Assembly: GCF_963678635.1 (NCBI RefSeq)
Contig: NC_087063.1
Coordinates: 72,501,617 to 72,565,616 of the forward strand
Length of the DNA: 64,000 bases
Reading direction: 5' to 3'
Source of the DNA: Symsagittifera roscoffensis
Lineage: Eukaryota; Xenacoelomorpha; Acoela; Convolutidae
Under the pieces are notes generated by a model, which had not been told where the DNA came from, ran no database searches, and was given only the letters and a program-made list of their open reading frames with translations. Shown here piece by piece: positions 1 through 9,487 of the stretch (positions within the stretch are counted from its first letter, which is position 1; each line of letters starts with the position of its first letter). A program made the translations under genes and the position numbers.

Positions 1-1284
1 CCAGGTTCTTGTGTAAAACAAATTTTAATCCATTATAATCTATTATAATCGATTCTATTGGTGTAAACTGATTTTTTTGTTTGGGTTATCATCAATTGTT
101 AATCCAAAATAATCGATGATTTTAGAGATTTATGGAGGCAGAATTTGAAACACTATTATAATCGATTATTATCCATGGAACCTCTTACGGATTGCCTTTC
201 TTTTGACAAAGGAAATGCACTGAACTTAAAATGAAATCAAAAGTCAAACGGCGAAACAATCAGTTTGACCGTTAACAGATTTCAAGACTTTTCCTGAGAA
301 AAAAATAATTTGAAGACCCCTACAATAGTCTATTTTTACATTCACTACATTCAAAAATGAAAGTGAAGAAAGGCGAAAAGTTCGCAGTCAGTTACTTCTA
401 CGTTTCTTTTGCAGCTTTCTTTTCGTTAGATTGTTAGAATTGAACACGTGCAGCTTTTTGACGATTTTTTTCCTTCTTTTTTTTCCTTCTTTTTCAGTAG
501 AAAGTCCTTTAAAACTGACTTTAAATTACTAAAGCATTGATTATCAGGTGATTGTTAACATTTTATGAGACAATTTTTAACCATTTGTTAAAAATGTTTC
601 AATGCGGATGAAAACATTTTTTAGCAGTGCTTCAACATCCAAATTAAATACAAAGCTGTAAAAGCATCTGTTAATGAGTTAAAAAATCGATTAACGATCA
701 AACTGAAAGACGTCATTTTTTTTTGTTCACAAGTAATTCAATCATTTATAGAGAAAAAGGGCACAAAACAGGTAATAATTGAAAGTGATTTATATGTTTT
801 TTTTTAATATTTAAGCTCGGTTCCATTAGATGGTTAATAAGTATATCTTTTGTGACAATTTTCAAGTTAGTTTCACTTTGAATTTCGGTCTTAAAAAAAT
901 TACGGAACGGAAACATTCTAAGCATTGTTTTTCAGCTTCTGAAACCAAAGATAATAAAAACTATCAATAAACTATAGTTAACTACCAGGAAATATCAAAT
1001 TTAATTAATAATACTCCTGGGTTCCACAAACACAGAGTCACCCAAATTAAAAAATGCCCTGAGGCAATCTATAGTTCGTGGTAAGGGGCGCGAAGACTTC
1101 AAAGAAATAACACAAAAAAAACATAAGTAAAAGCCTGGTAACACGAAAATGAAAAACCAGTCGTGAGAGCAAAACATGATAGCAATTCAAAAATTGCATA
1201 ATAAAAGGAAGATCGGACAGGACATATCAAAAAAATTTCAGAATGAAGCGAGCTCTCTCTTCTGCTAGATTTTTTAAGTGTTAC
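1..1284. other. Intron of the RhoGEF gene (partial): AT-rich, repeats only
   Basis: No PH-domain continuation is seen. The first 180 bases hold repeated TTATAATCGATT-type motifs, as also at 3370-3500. Bases about 185-330 match the dispersed repeat described at 3945-4590 (GGATTGCCTTTC...TTTTCCTGA). Bases about 1011-1095 form a GC-richer island of about 85 bases (GGTTCCACAAACACAGAGTC ... GGGGCGCGAAG) that I cannot explain. Confidence 0.6.
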
Positions 1285-1527
1285 CTTTCCCCTGGAACCC
1301 TCCTTGAGCCTCCACGGTCCCTCGATCAACAACTGTCTGAAGGAGGGTTGGTTCGAGGGCGACGTTGCAGAGTCTGAAGACAAGGTCAAAACTGATTCTC
1401 CGTTGGCAGAAGACTCGAATGTGTTGAGTTTGTTGATATAGTCGTATTGCATATCTGGACATGCGGGTGATACTGGAGATGATGTTTGGTATGTAGACAG
1501 GTCAAATCTAGAGTACTTTTCCACTGC
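1285..1527 (-). CDS. RhoGEF exon 9 (linker and first PH strand); gene continues beyond window
   Basis: This is 243 bases, 81 codons, phase 0, with acceptor CTTTCAG|GCA and donor GGAAAG|GTAACA. It opens A-V-E-K-Y-S-R-F-D-L. After a Ser/Thr-rich linker of about 60 residues comes FRQLLIEGPWRLKEG, the usual first strand of a RhoGEF PH domain (R-x-L-L-x-E-G-x-x-x-L-K-E-G). The linker is longer and more polar than in vertebrate relatives as I recall them. The remaining PH strands and C-terminal region must lie left of base 1, because no acceptor-flanked PH continuation was found in 1-1284. Confidence 0.9.
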
Positions 1528-1957
1528 CTGAAAGAGCTTTTTTTAGTTATTAAATTCCAGCATCAAAATTATTATCTATTAATGGTAGTTTGACGAGTGT
1601 ATTCCACTAAAAAAAATTAAATTCGGTTCAAACCTTCAAACCTTGTTTGTTCGAAAAAAAATAAATTTAACTTAATATAATAGCAGCGGATCGACACAAA
1701 AGGTTACTTCCTATGCTATCTAATGTTTAGGGTGGGCAAAGTTCTAATTGTAAAAGGTACACTGATTGAAAATCAGAAGCGCATTGACAGATTGGAAGTT
1801 TGCATAACAGATTATATCATTTTTTGCAAGTATTACATAAAACTTTAGATAAATATTTGATAAAAACTGAGGTTTTTGAATTATTTTGATGGTAGTAAAA
1901 TTGCACCTGATGATGATGATGATGATATGTTAGTTATTACACTCTCCCGTAACCTAC
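1528..1957. other. RhoGEF intron between exons 8 and 9 (430 bp)
   Basis: GT-AG intron on the minus strand. It is AT-rich with a short TGA-trinucleotide microsatellite at about 1908-1926 close to the donor. Nothing else is seen. Confidence 0.7.
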
Positions 1958-2101
1958 CCTGTTAAGCTCTTCGCTCTGGAAGTGGTTGTCTTGCAGGTCG
2001 AATGGCTCCAGTCTGTCCTGGATGGAGAGAATCTTCTCCTGCTCCGACTGTATCCGCAGAGTACTGTTCACATCGAACAAGAACTGCTGCGCCAAAATCA
2101 T
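1958..2101 (-). CDS. RhoGEF exon 8 (end of DH, start of linker)
   Basis: This is 144 bases, 48 codons, phase 0, with acceptor TTGTTTAG|ATG and donor AACAGG|GTAGGT. The peptide M-I-L-A-Q-Q-F-L-F-D-V-N-S-T-L-R-I-Q continues the last DH helix (the V-N-x-x-x-R-x-x-Q-E-Q pattern), then reads R-L-E-P-F-D, which in relatives starts the DH-PH linker. The opening ATG is internal, not a start. Codon use is GC-rich compared with both flanking introns. Confidence 0.9.
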
Positions 2102-3129
2102 CTAAACAACAAACGTCTAATAAAATATATATTTTTTTCTATCTCGAACAGGGATCAAGGTGATCAAAAACTATTAATTTCTCGAACATCAAACAGTTTT
2201 CTCAATCTCGAATCGTTTTCTCAATCTTGAACAGTGATCAAACAGTGATCATAGCCAGAGCCGGACTATGGTCCTTTTACCATAATTTATGGCCAATCCT
2301 TGCTGATAGACACACTTACAGTTGATATGACACATTTACTAGCCCAGAAAGTTGAGTAAAAATCATGTGAAATAAGTTTTTTCATCACAGACGTCACAAA
2401 ACATGTTTCCGATGGGAGCCATTACAGTGGAATTTTTCGATTTCGAGGTTTCATGAATACCGCTTTAAAATATTTTGATGTTCTACTACGTTTTCAACCT
2501 TGAAAATTGTTATTTTCCTCTCCAATTTTTCAACCTATGACATCATCAAGGTCATTATTTATGTCATAGCATGCTTTAGAGTTCTAGTGCGTCATTTTCA
2601 ACTTTTGAATTGATTCAATCACACCCAATTCAATTGAAAAGGCAAAATTGAACTAAATGTCAGTCAACTGAAATGGCGTTTGATTTCAAGGCGTCATCGC
2701 GACTCGAGGTCTTTTTATGATGGTTTGATTAAGCTAAGAAGTACAAAAGAACAAAAAAATTAAGACATAGTTGAACAAAAAAAGTCTGCAATTATCATTT
2801 TTTGGCTCTTTTTCTGTTGTACTCCCCTTCCGCCCCCGCAATTTTTTATAATACTAGCCCATGCTATTATGACTAAATAAGTATTTTTATGATGAAAATC
2901 AAATATGTTCAGGAGATGCAATTTTTTCAGCATGAATTCTTTTTTCATTCTGACAACGTTTCTGAGGCATATCTAATAAAACGCAGGCGAATCCAATTTC
3001 TGAGTAAAGTGGCGGTGTTTCAAAAAAATCTGAAGAGTTTGTCGAATTTTGAGGCCAAACAAATTGATTTTTTAGCTCTACAAGAACGGATTTCAGTTTC
3101 ACTAAAAAATTGCAGGAAGAAAATCGTAG

Positions 3130-3350
3130 TTTACACCCCCCTTTATTCCCCCGTTCACCCCCCTCCTCGTTCACCCCACCCCCTCCCTGCCAGTTTACCA
3201 CAAGCGCTATTAGCCCTCTCCCCTAATTGTTGAACATGGGGGGATTATTTTTTGGTACACTTCGGGGAAAGGGGGTTAATGATTGACATCCCCCAGTTTA
3301 CCCCCCCCCCCGTTAACTTTCCCCCCAGTTAACTCCCCCCATTAGGGATT
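3130..3350. repeat. C-rich low-complexity tract (G-rich on minus strand)
   Basis: About 220 bases with many C runs of 4-13 (ACCCCCCTTTATTCCCCCG, CACCCCACCCCCTCCC, CAGTTTACCCCCCCCCCCC) and G runs GGGGGG and GGGGAAAGGGGG. It sits as an island in AT-rich intron. On the minus (transcribed) strand this gives many G tracts close enough for G-quadruplex folding (inferred). Confidence 0.7.
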
Positions 3351-3944
3351 TAATGGAATTTTATTTCAAAGATAATCGATTATAATGAGTTATCTTGGCA
3401 AAAGTAATCGATTTCCCAGCAAAAGTTAATGGATTATAATCGATTATAATAGATTATAATGGATTTTTTTTCAACAATAATTGATTATTATTATAATATA
3501 ATCGATTTCGCAACAAAATAAATTAAAAAAAAAAACGAAACAAAGCTTTGAACTTAATCATGGCTAACAGACAGTTGGAAGAACGACAGTTGATAAAAAA
3601 TAAACCAAATTACTGAGTCAATAAGAAACACTTTTAGGCTCTTTTTCCTTTTCCCCCCACCTGCAAATTTTTATATTTGAAGTTACTGTTCACTTTGTCC
3701 GATTGTCATGCAAATTGACATGCAGACTAATTAGGCCATAACAAACATATTTGGTCTTCACAATTAACCTTGTAAAACCACTCGTTAGACCATAAAGTTC
3801 ATGTTTGAGTGAGGTGGGGGGGGGGGGAGGAAAAGGAGCTTCAATGATAAAGTACACTCGCGAATAGAATTATTTGAAACAAATTTTAAAATGTGTCTAG
3901 GCGGAGCAGTTCATGAGTCTGGTGGGTCTGCCGGCCATAGCCAT

Positions 3945-4590
3945 AGTGGAGTTTGCCTTCCTTTTAACAATGGAAGTACACTGAACTTAAAAAAAAATCG
4001 TAAGTCAAACCGCGAAAAATCAAAACTGAGCGTGAACAAATTTAAGACTTTTTCCTGAAAAAAAAAACAAAAAAATCAACAAGCCCTGTTTGAGAGTACT
4101 CACTACGTTCATTACTCTTAAACATAGCCAACTACCAGTTGGAAAAGAGTAATGAACGCAAGGAAACAGAAGAAAAAACTGACTTGTTTTTTCGAGCGCC
4201 TTCAACTTTTGAATTTCGAAGTAAAAAAAGATGGCCTTAAAGCTATTTGAAATTGTGGAGCAGTTTATGATGGGCACTTTTTTGTTAAAATTAACTCAAT
4301 TTGAGAAAACCCGATCAATACGTAAAACTTTTATTTCGCTGGGAAATCTGATAATTAATTTCCATTTTCAAAATTTAGAAGTCGATCACGTTTTTCATGA
4401 TCTTTACACTTTTGCTGTTCGATAGTGGAGTTTGCCTTCCATTTTATAAACGAAATGAACTGATTAGAATTAAATCAAAATCAAACTGCGAAAAAGTAAA
4501 TTTAAGCCTGAACAAATTTCGAAGTTTTTCCTGAAAAAAAAAGACCACCACGACTTATATTAAAGTCTGAAAACGTTGATCGACTCTTCA
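3945..4590. repeat. Dispersed repeat family B, two adjoining copies with a longer body
   Basis: The segment ATAGTGGAGTTTGCCTTCC...TTTTTCCTGAAAAAAA occurs at 3945-4070 and again at 4425-4545, flanking a body with GTTGGAAAAGAGTAATGAACGC and CGATCACGTTTTTCATGATC. Related stretches are at 185-330, 32960-33240, 47855-48155 and 57820-58140. No terminal repeats or target duplications were found, so its class is unknown. Confidence 0.55.
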
Positions 4591-5091
4591 AATTTTTTGC
4601 CAATCGTTTTAGGAAGGTTATTCGTCAAATTGCGCTCTTACATTTTAAGATTAAGTTAATCGCTCTGCTCCGCTAAAAAAACAAGATTTTCAAACTTAAC
4701 TGGTGGGAGACTTTTATGCATCTAGTATAGCAACCAGCAGTTCCTGTCATTTTACGTGAGAGGAATCCCGACCGACACACAAAACTTAAAGAATATCGAT
4801 GTCCTTTTAATTTAATTTTTTGTTGTCAAGAAAAATTATCGCGGATGCCAAAAAGTTAGCTGGCTTTGTGCAGGTATCAATCAATCAAGGATATATAAAA
4901 TTGCATAATTCAAGCTGTTCTTGAAAGATTGTTTTTAATTTTAAAACGTATTAGCTCAATCACAAAAATTTTGTCACCTTTTGGGGAAAAAATAATATCA
5001 TGCAATAGACAGCAACATAAAGCATGCCTTAGTGCAACTAAGTTCAACTGACCCATCCCTTATCTGCGGGTTACTTTTGCCAAACACTCAC

Positions 5092-5241
5092 CCCTGATTG
5101 CAGCTGTCGCTTTTCCTGTTCGCAGGGGGAGTGTCTGAGGATGGCCTGGATGAGGAGGGGGTACTGGGCCAGTCGCTGCATCGGCTTCACCAGCAAATCC
5201 GTCAGCTTCAGTCTCTCACACACCCTCTGGCTCTCACACCA
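5092..5241 (-). CDS. RhoGEF exon 7 (DH conserved region 3, catalytic helix)
   Basis: This is 150 bases, 50 codons, phase 0, with acceptor TTTTAG|TGG and donor TCAGGG|GTGAGT. It contains LKLTDLLVKPMQRLAQYPLL, the conserved region 3 signature (LxxLLxxPxQRxxxYPLL) that forms the GTPase-binding face of the DH domain. The preceding W-C-E-S-Q-R-V-C-E-R matches the W-x-E-K-x-x-x-C-x-R type lead-in seen in PLEKHG5-like proteins. The basic Lys and Arg of K-P-M-Q-R are present, so the domain should be active. This is the strongest single homology in the window. Confidence 0.96.
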
Positions 5242-5552
5242 CTAAAACAAACACATTTGTCAACTAAGCAATTTTTTGAAAGCCCCACCCCAACCGTGAA
5301 AACATTAGTCTATTGAGTCTATTTCGTGCGAGAGTACTCAATTTTTGAAAAACTTTTCTAAAATTTACTATTTTTGAAGGTGCATAAAAACTAAGTTTTG
5401 TTTCTAATATCTCGCATAACCTTCATAACTGGCTAATTTTGCGATGCCATGGAGATTTTGTGATGCCATGTTTTCGGTATGCTTCTTATGTTTAGCGTCC
5501 AGGGCTTGTCACTATGCCATCTAGAAACTAATCTCAAATTATTTGTACTCAC
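5242..5552. other. RhoGEF intron between exons 6 and 7 (311 bp)
   Basis: Short GT-AG intron on the minus strand. Nothing beyond AT-rich sequence is seen. Confidence 0.8.
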
Positions 5553-5663
5553 AGCGACGAAGAACTTGAAGATCTCGTTTCTTTTGTACATGTTCCTTGC
5601 ATACTGTGTGCAGGACTCCTGTTCCCTAATGTACGACAAATGCGGCACAAAGAGAGACTTAAT
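5553..5663 (-). CDS. RhoGEF exon 6 (middle of DH domain)
   Basis: This is 111 bases, 37 codons, phase 0, with acceptor GTTTCAG|ATT and donor GTCGCT|GTGAGT. It encodes I-K-S-L-F-V-P-H-L-S-Y-I-R and then the helix leading to I-F-K-F-F-V-A. This is the F-x-P-Y-I-x-Y-type conserved region 2 of DH domains, ahead of the C-terminal long helix. It is separated from the previous exon by the 16.2 kb intron that holds the nested 982-codon ORF. No extra DH sequence is needed between the two exons when compared with the family. Confidence 0.9.
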
Positions 5664-5817
5664 CTGAAACACAAGTTCAAATTTAAGTTCAAATTCATGT
5701 CGTTGAGAAGATGCAGAAACATTTTTGTGACTTAATTAGAATAGGTAATTCGTCATTTTTAAAAAAAATTTTTCGATTCAGCAAACTGGGAGAAAAACTG
5801 AATAGTACTAAATTTAA

Positions 5818-5886
5818 CTAAATTGTCCCCAATTACTAAATTGTCCCCAATTACTAAATTGTCCCCAATTACTAAATTGTCCCGAA
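5818..5886. repeat. 18-bp tandem repeat, about four copies
   Basis: The unit CTAAATTGTCCCCAATTA is repeated three times almost perfectly and a fourth time partially (ending TTGTCCCGAAAA). Confidence 0.9.
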
Positions 5887-7744
5887 AATCATTTGGCAAA
5901 ATATTCTTGAGTAAAAAGAATACGGTAGAACTTTTCTGAAGGTTTTTGGCAACATAACGTTCCTCTCAGACTCACGCTCCTTTTGATCATATGAAAACTT
6001 CCAGATCGAATCTTGAAGATTTTCAACAAAAAATATTATCAATTTTTTTTCAAAAAATCTTGTGTTCGGGTGTTTTTAGTTTTTTTTCAGGCAAAATCAA
6101 ATTGCACAAGTAATTATTGGAATGGGTCGAGTGATATATCATATTGAAGCCCATTTTTTCTTGATTCAAACGTCATTAAAAATTTTTCAAACTTTTCAAA
6201 CAAGGTCGAGAAAAACTGGTTTGAAAATTTTGAGATTTGCTCTAGTAGGGCGATCAAAAAATGCTCGTTATAAAGAAATTCACTGTTTTTTTAGGATTTC
6301 ACTTTAAAGAAAACCAGTTTTGGATATTTGATTTAGCGCTGGTTCGCAAGTTTTTTAATTTCGAAATATTATGAAAAAATATTTTACAAATTTTAAAGTT
6401 GTTTTCTTTTTTTGTTCATTTTTGGAGACAAATGTGTTGATCTTGCCTAACCTACTAACTTTTTACGCAATAGTATAGTTCTCGAATTCCACCAACTAAT
6501 GAAAACGAAACTAACTTGTCAAAAAAAAACTTTTTTCTTCTATTTTTTTTAATAATATGTTCGGAACATTCTGTGCTATTTGCACAGCAACCGCCTAGTC
6601 TTGTTTTATTCTGCTTATAAATGATTAATTAAAGAAGTGTACAGTTTCAATCTAAACGGAATATAACTTTCTTCTTTTTCAAAAAAAAAATGAAAAGTAT
6701 ATAATTTTTTGTCGGGTTAGTTTAACTGTTAGCAAAAAAAAATTCTATGTTTGATAGACTTATGTCAAGTAAATTATGACACTTAGATGGTTGCCGTTCT
6801 CAGGACAAAATGAACCAAGAGCAGAGCAAGCCCAAAACCATTTTTTTTCTTCGTGGTGGAAATTAGTTGTTTTACAAATTGGTCAGCAATTTTTTGAGCT
6901 TTGAAGTTTTTGGATCCCAAAATGGCGCTAAAAAACCTAAAAACTAATTTTACTTGAGCAAAATTAAGTTTTTACGGCATAAGTTCAGCATAAATAAGCT
7001 TTTGTAGGCATACATGGTCGCCTCATTAGCTCGAATTTAGACCAAAAACGAAAAATTCAAACCGGTTTGAACTAACCATAAACTAATTATTGTATACCAA
7101 ACTCACCTAAAACAAACGTAACTCGGTTCTAAAATAATTCAACGAAACTAATTTGTTTTTTTTTGTTTCAAAACTGGGACTAAATTTTCATACAATTTTT
7201 AATAATGTGTCGAATCACAACTGAGAGGGTTTCAATATCTTACATCACTAGATCCATTTCGATGATTGTTTGTGTTAACTGGTGTGCCTGAAAAAAAAAC
7301 TAAAACCCCCATTTACACATTTCAATTTTCGGAACGCAAGAGCAAGAGCAAAATAAATAAAAATTTGATTGTTCATTGGGAAAATTATTTGTATCTGAAA
7401 CCGAAACTATGGTCACAGATCTTGTTCTTCAAATTGTGTTCATCAACATTTAGCTTTCGCTTATTTCTTGAGATATTTCCCACTTAGTATGACTCAAAAT
7501 AATTTTTTTGAATATTTACGAAGAAAACTTTTACACAATATTGGAAAATTAAAATTCAATGGTGCTAAATTTCAATTGTTGTCAGAGTTTACGACAAAAA
7601 AGATGATTTGGAGGGTAATTGAGGCTCAACAAAAATCATTTTAAACTAGAGTACCTTAGTATCTCAAAACAATTCGAGCCTAACATTATCCCTTGTTTAT
7701 CGTAAAAACAATACAAACATCAAAGAACCAAATAATAGTTTTAA

Positions 7745-7870
7745 TTATGGGACAAAATGGCATAGAACAAGCTGTTATGAAGGGGCAAATTGTCCTAGTA
7801 CAAGTTATGATGTAGGGCAAATTATTATAGGGCAAGTTATCATAGGGCTATTCGTTCTGGGGCAAAAAGT
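7745..7870. repeat. Short interspersed motif repeat (GGGCAAATTRTCATA-like)
   Basis: Imperfect 15-18 base units (GGGACAAAATGGCATAGAAC, GGGGCAAATTGTCCTAG, AGGGCAAATTATTATAG, GGGCAAGTTATCATAGG) follow one another. The pattern resembles the subterminal repeats of some MITEs (inferred). Confidence 0.55.
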
Positions 7871-8204
7871 CCAGGCACCGAATGTATATGCGATGTTTGA
7901 AATGTTGACTACCAAGTTCAAATGTACAATTTTGCTTCCAGCTCCGTTATGTTATGGGGGATGGGTGCTGAAAATTGCCAATTTGACCGAGAGTATTTGA
8001 TGTTATTAGCTCATTAAGAGAAATAATTTTTTCTTTTGGTGCTTGATATTGCTGGTTGGGCGCGATATTGTTCACTCCTTTTTCATATAAAAAATTTTGA
8101 ATCAAAATTTTCGAAAATTTTAATTTAAGCAGTCATGAGAATTTTTTTCTTAATCATCGATATTAAAGCACCGCTATATTTTATTATGTGTCAACAATTA
8201 AGAT

Positions 8205-8805
8205 AACAAGACTGTTCGTATCAGAGCAAAGCCCTGAAAGTTCCGGCTGCCTTTTAAGCTCTATGGAGCAGTAATAACATGACAAAATTAAATGTAATAA
8301 GAGTAAATGATTTTTTTAAATTTAAGGTTTACTGTGAAAATCATCCCCCAAGGCCATATAAAACTCAGTGTGATAGATTTTGCTTCTAGTAACAAATCAA
8401 TTGTGGCGAACAAGTTTCCTTCAACGAGCTTGGATCGATTTCCAAGATGGATTAAATCTCAGCTTACACGTTAATAGCGCAAAAATATCGCGCATTAGTA
8501 GTCCCATATTGACAAAAAAGGTCATCTTTAAGCCCCCATAATTTTACGAAAAATGATCACATGTGAAATTTTTTTTTAAAATTAAGCTCAGGACAACAAT
8601 AACTTTTGAATGGTATAAAAAAAATCTGTCAAAAAAATGGCTAGTCAAAACGTCGAAATTTGTCTGAAGACAAAAACCACCGACCACAAAAATTCCGTTT
8701 CTTTCGTACCAAAAGTCTGAGTAAAAGGTCAGAGTTTGTCTGAAGAAAAAAACCACCCGAGCACAAATAATCGGTTACTTTCGTTACAAAATTTGGAACA
8801 ACAAT
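8205..8805 (-). mobile_element. Family A element, decayed full-length copy
   Basis: It opens AACAAGACTGTTCGTATCAG with a decayed hairpin and the GTTCCGGCTGCC segment. It keeps the central CGCGCATTAGTAGTCCC patch and ends with two copies of a TTTGTCTGAAGA...CCGAGCACAAA block, an internal duplication not seen in younger copies. Confidence 0.7.
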
Positions 8806-8896
8806 AACTCAATTGAGTCTTCAATTGTGTCAACTAAATTGTTGACATACCTGATAAAAAATTACGCTGCTATATCATCGACTACACGGCTCATAT

Positions 8897-9322
8897 CTCC
8901 ATATCAGGGGCGGATCTGGGATTTTCTCGAGGGGGGGGGGTTGTCGGATTTTCAAAAAATCCGCCCCCCCTTTTTTGGGTCGACCAAATTGATTTTTCGA
9001 GCTCTCTCAAAGCAGTGTTTTGCCTCTATTTTGGCAAAATTTTCTGCGCCGCAGGCAAATTTTTGAAAAAACAGTCAAAAAAGCCGTTTTTGGGCACTTT
9101 TTGAAAAATTTTGACAATTTTTTTGGCGCGCGCTACCCCTCAAAGTTAGTATATATTGGCGCCAAAGGCGCCTTTAGAAAAATTTTAGGGTCGGTCGGGC
9201 AAACATGGGTTTCTGAAAAAGTATCAAAGGGGGGACCCTTTGGGTCGGCAGGGGGTCGAATCCCTGAGAGAAAAGGCGTCCGCCCCCCCGCCCCCCCCCC
9301 TAAATCCGCCCCTGCTCCATAT
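8897..9322. mobile_element. hAT-type MITE with perfect 8-bp target-site duplication
   Basis: The element proper is 8905-9314 (410 bp). Left end CAGGGGCGGATCTGGG and right end (reverse complement) CAGGGGCGGATTTAGGGG are terminal inverted repeats. It is flanked on both sides by CTCCATAT (8897-8904 and 9315-9322). An 8-bp duplication and CAGGGG-type ends are hallmarks of the hAT superfamily. Inside are G and C runs and a GGCGCC-rich part, with no transposase, so it is non-autonomous. It lies 174 bases beyond the stop of the nested gene. The ORFs across it are by-products. Confidence 0.9.
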
Positions 9323-9487
9323 CATGGTTCAGCAAAAAAGTCACAAAACTTCTCCGAAATTGTTTTAATGACATCAACAGTTTAAGATTACAAAAAAAAA
9401 CTGAACAAAAACTGACTATTCTGGGATAAACTTTCTCCAAAACTGTTTCAATTGTCAATTAATATTAGATAATTTTATAGTTAAAGC

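Larger units (their letters stand above)
2102..5091. other. RhoGEF intron between exons 7 and 8 (2,990 bp)
   Basis: AT-rich GT-AG intron. It contains a C-rich tract at 3130-3350, an ATCGATTATAAT-repeat patch at 3370-3500, a G run near 3815-3832, and dispersed repeat copies at 3945-4590. The short ORFs here are not supported as genes. Confidence 0.65.
5664..9487. other. 3' part of the 16.2 kb RhoGEF intron, downstream of the nested gene
   Basis: AT-rich. It holds an 18-bp tandem repeat (5818-5886), a short-motif repeat patch (7745-7870), a decayed family A element (8205-8805) and a hAT-type MITE (8905-9314). No gene is supported; the small ORFs at 6122, 7266, 8544 and 9020 are chance or repeat-borne. 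Confidence 0.65.

Noticed and set aside
1099-1284. Extension of the exon 9 frame beyond 1285 (V-T-L-K-K-S-S-R-R)
   Set aside because: It reads through a good GT donor (AAG|GTAACA) into AT-rich sequence with no PH-domain residues.
2889-3233. ORFs of 114 and 100 codons on both strands
   Set aside because: Both are kept open by the C-rich low-complexity tract; no splice context or domain.
5818-5886. Regular direct repeats that could suggest a CRISPR array
   Set aside because: Units are head-to-tail without spacers and the DNA is clearly animal.
8827-9385. Overlapping ORFs of 79 and 121 codons with Pro/Gly-rich peptides
   Set aside because: They fall on the hAT-type MITE and its G/C runs, with no conserved domain.
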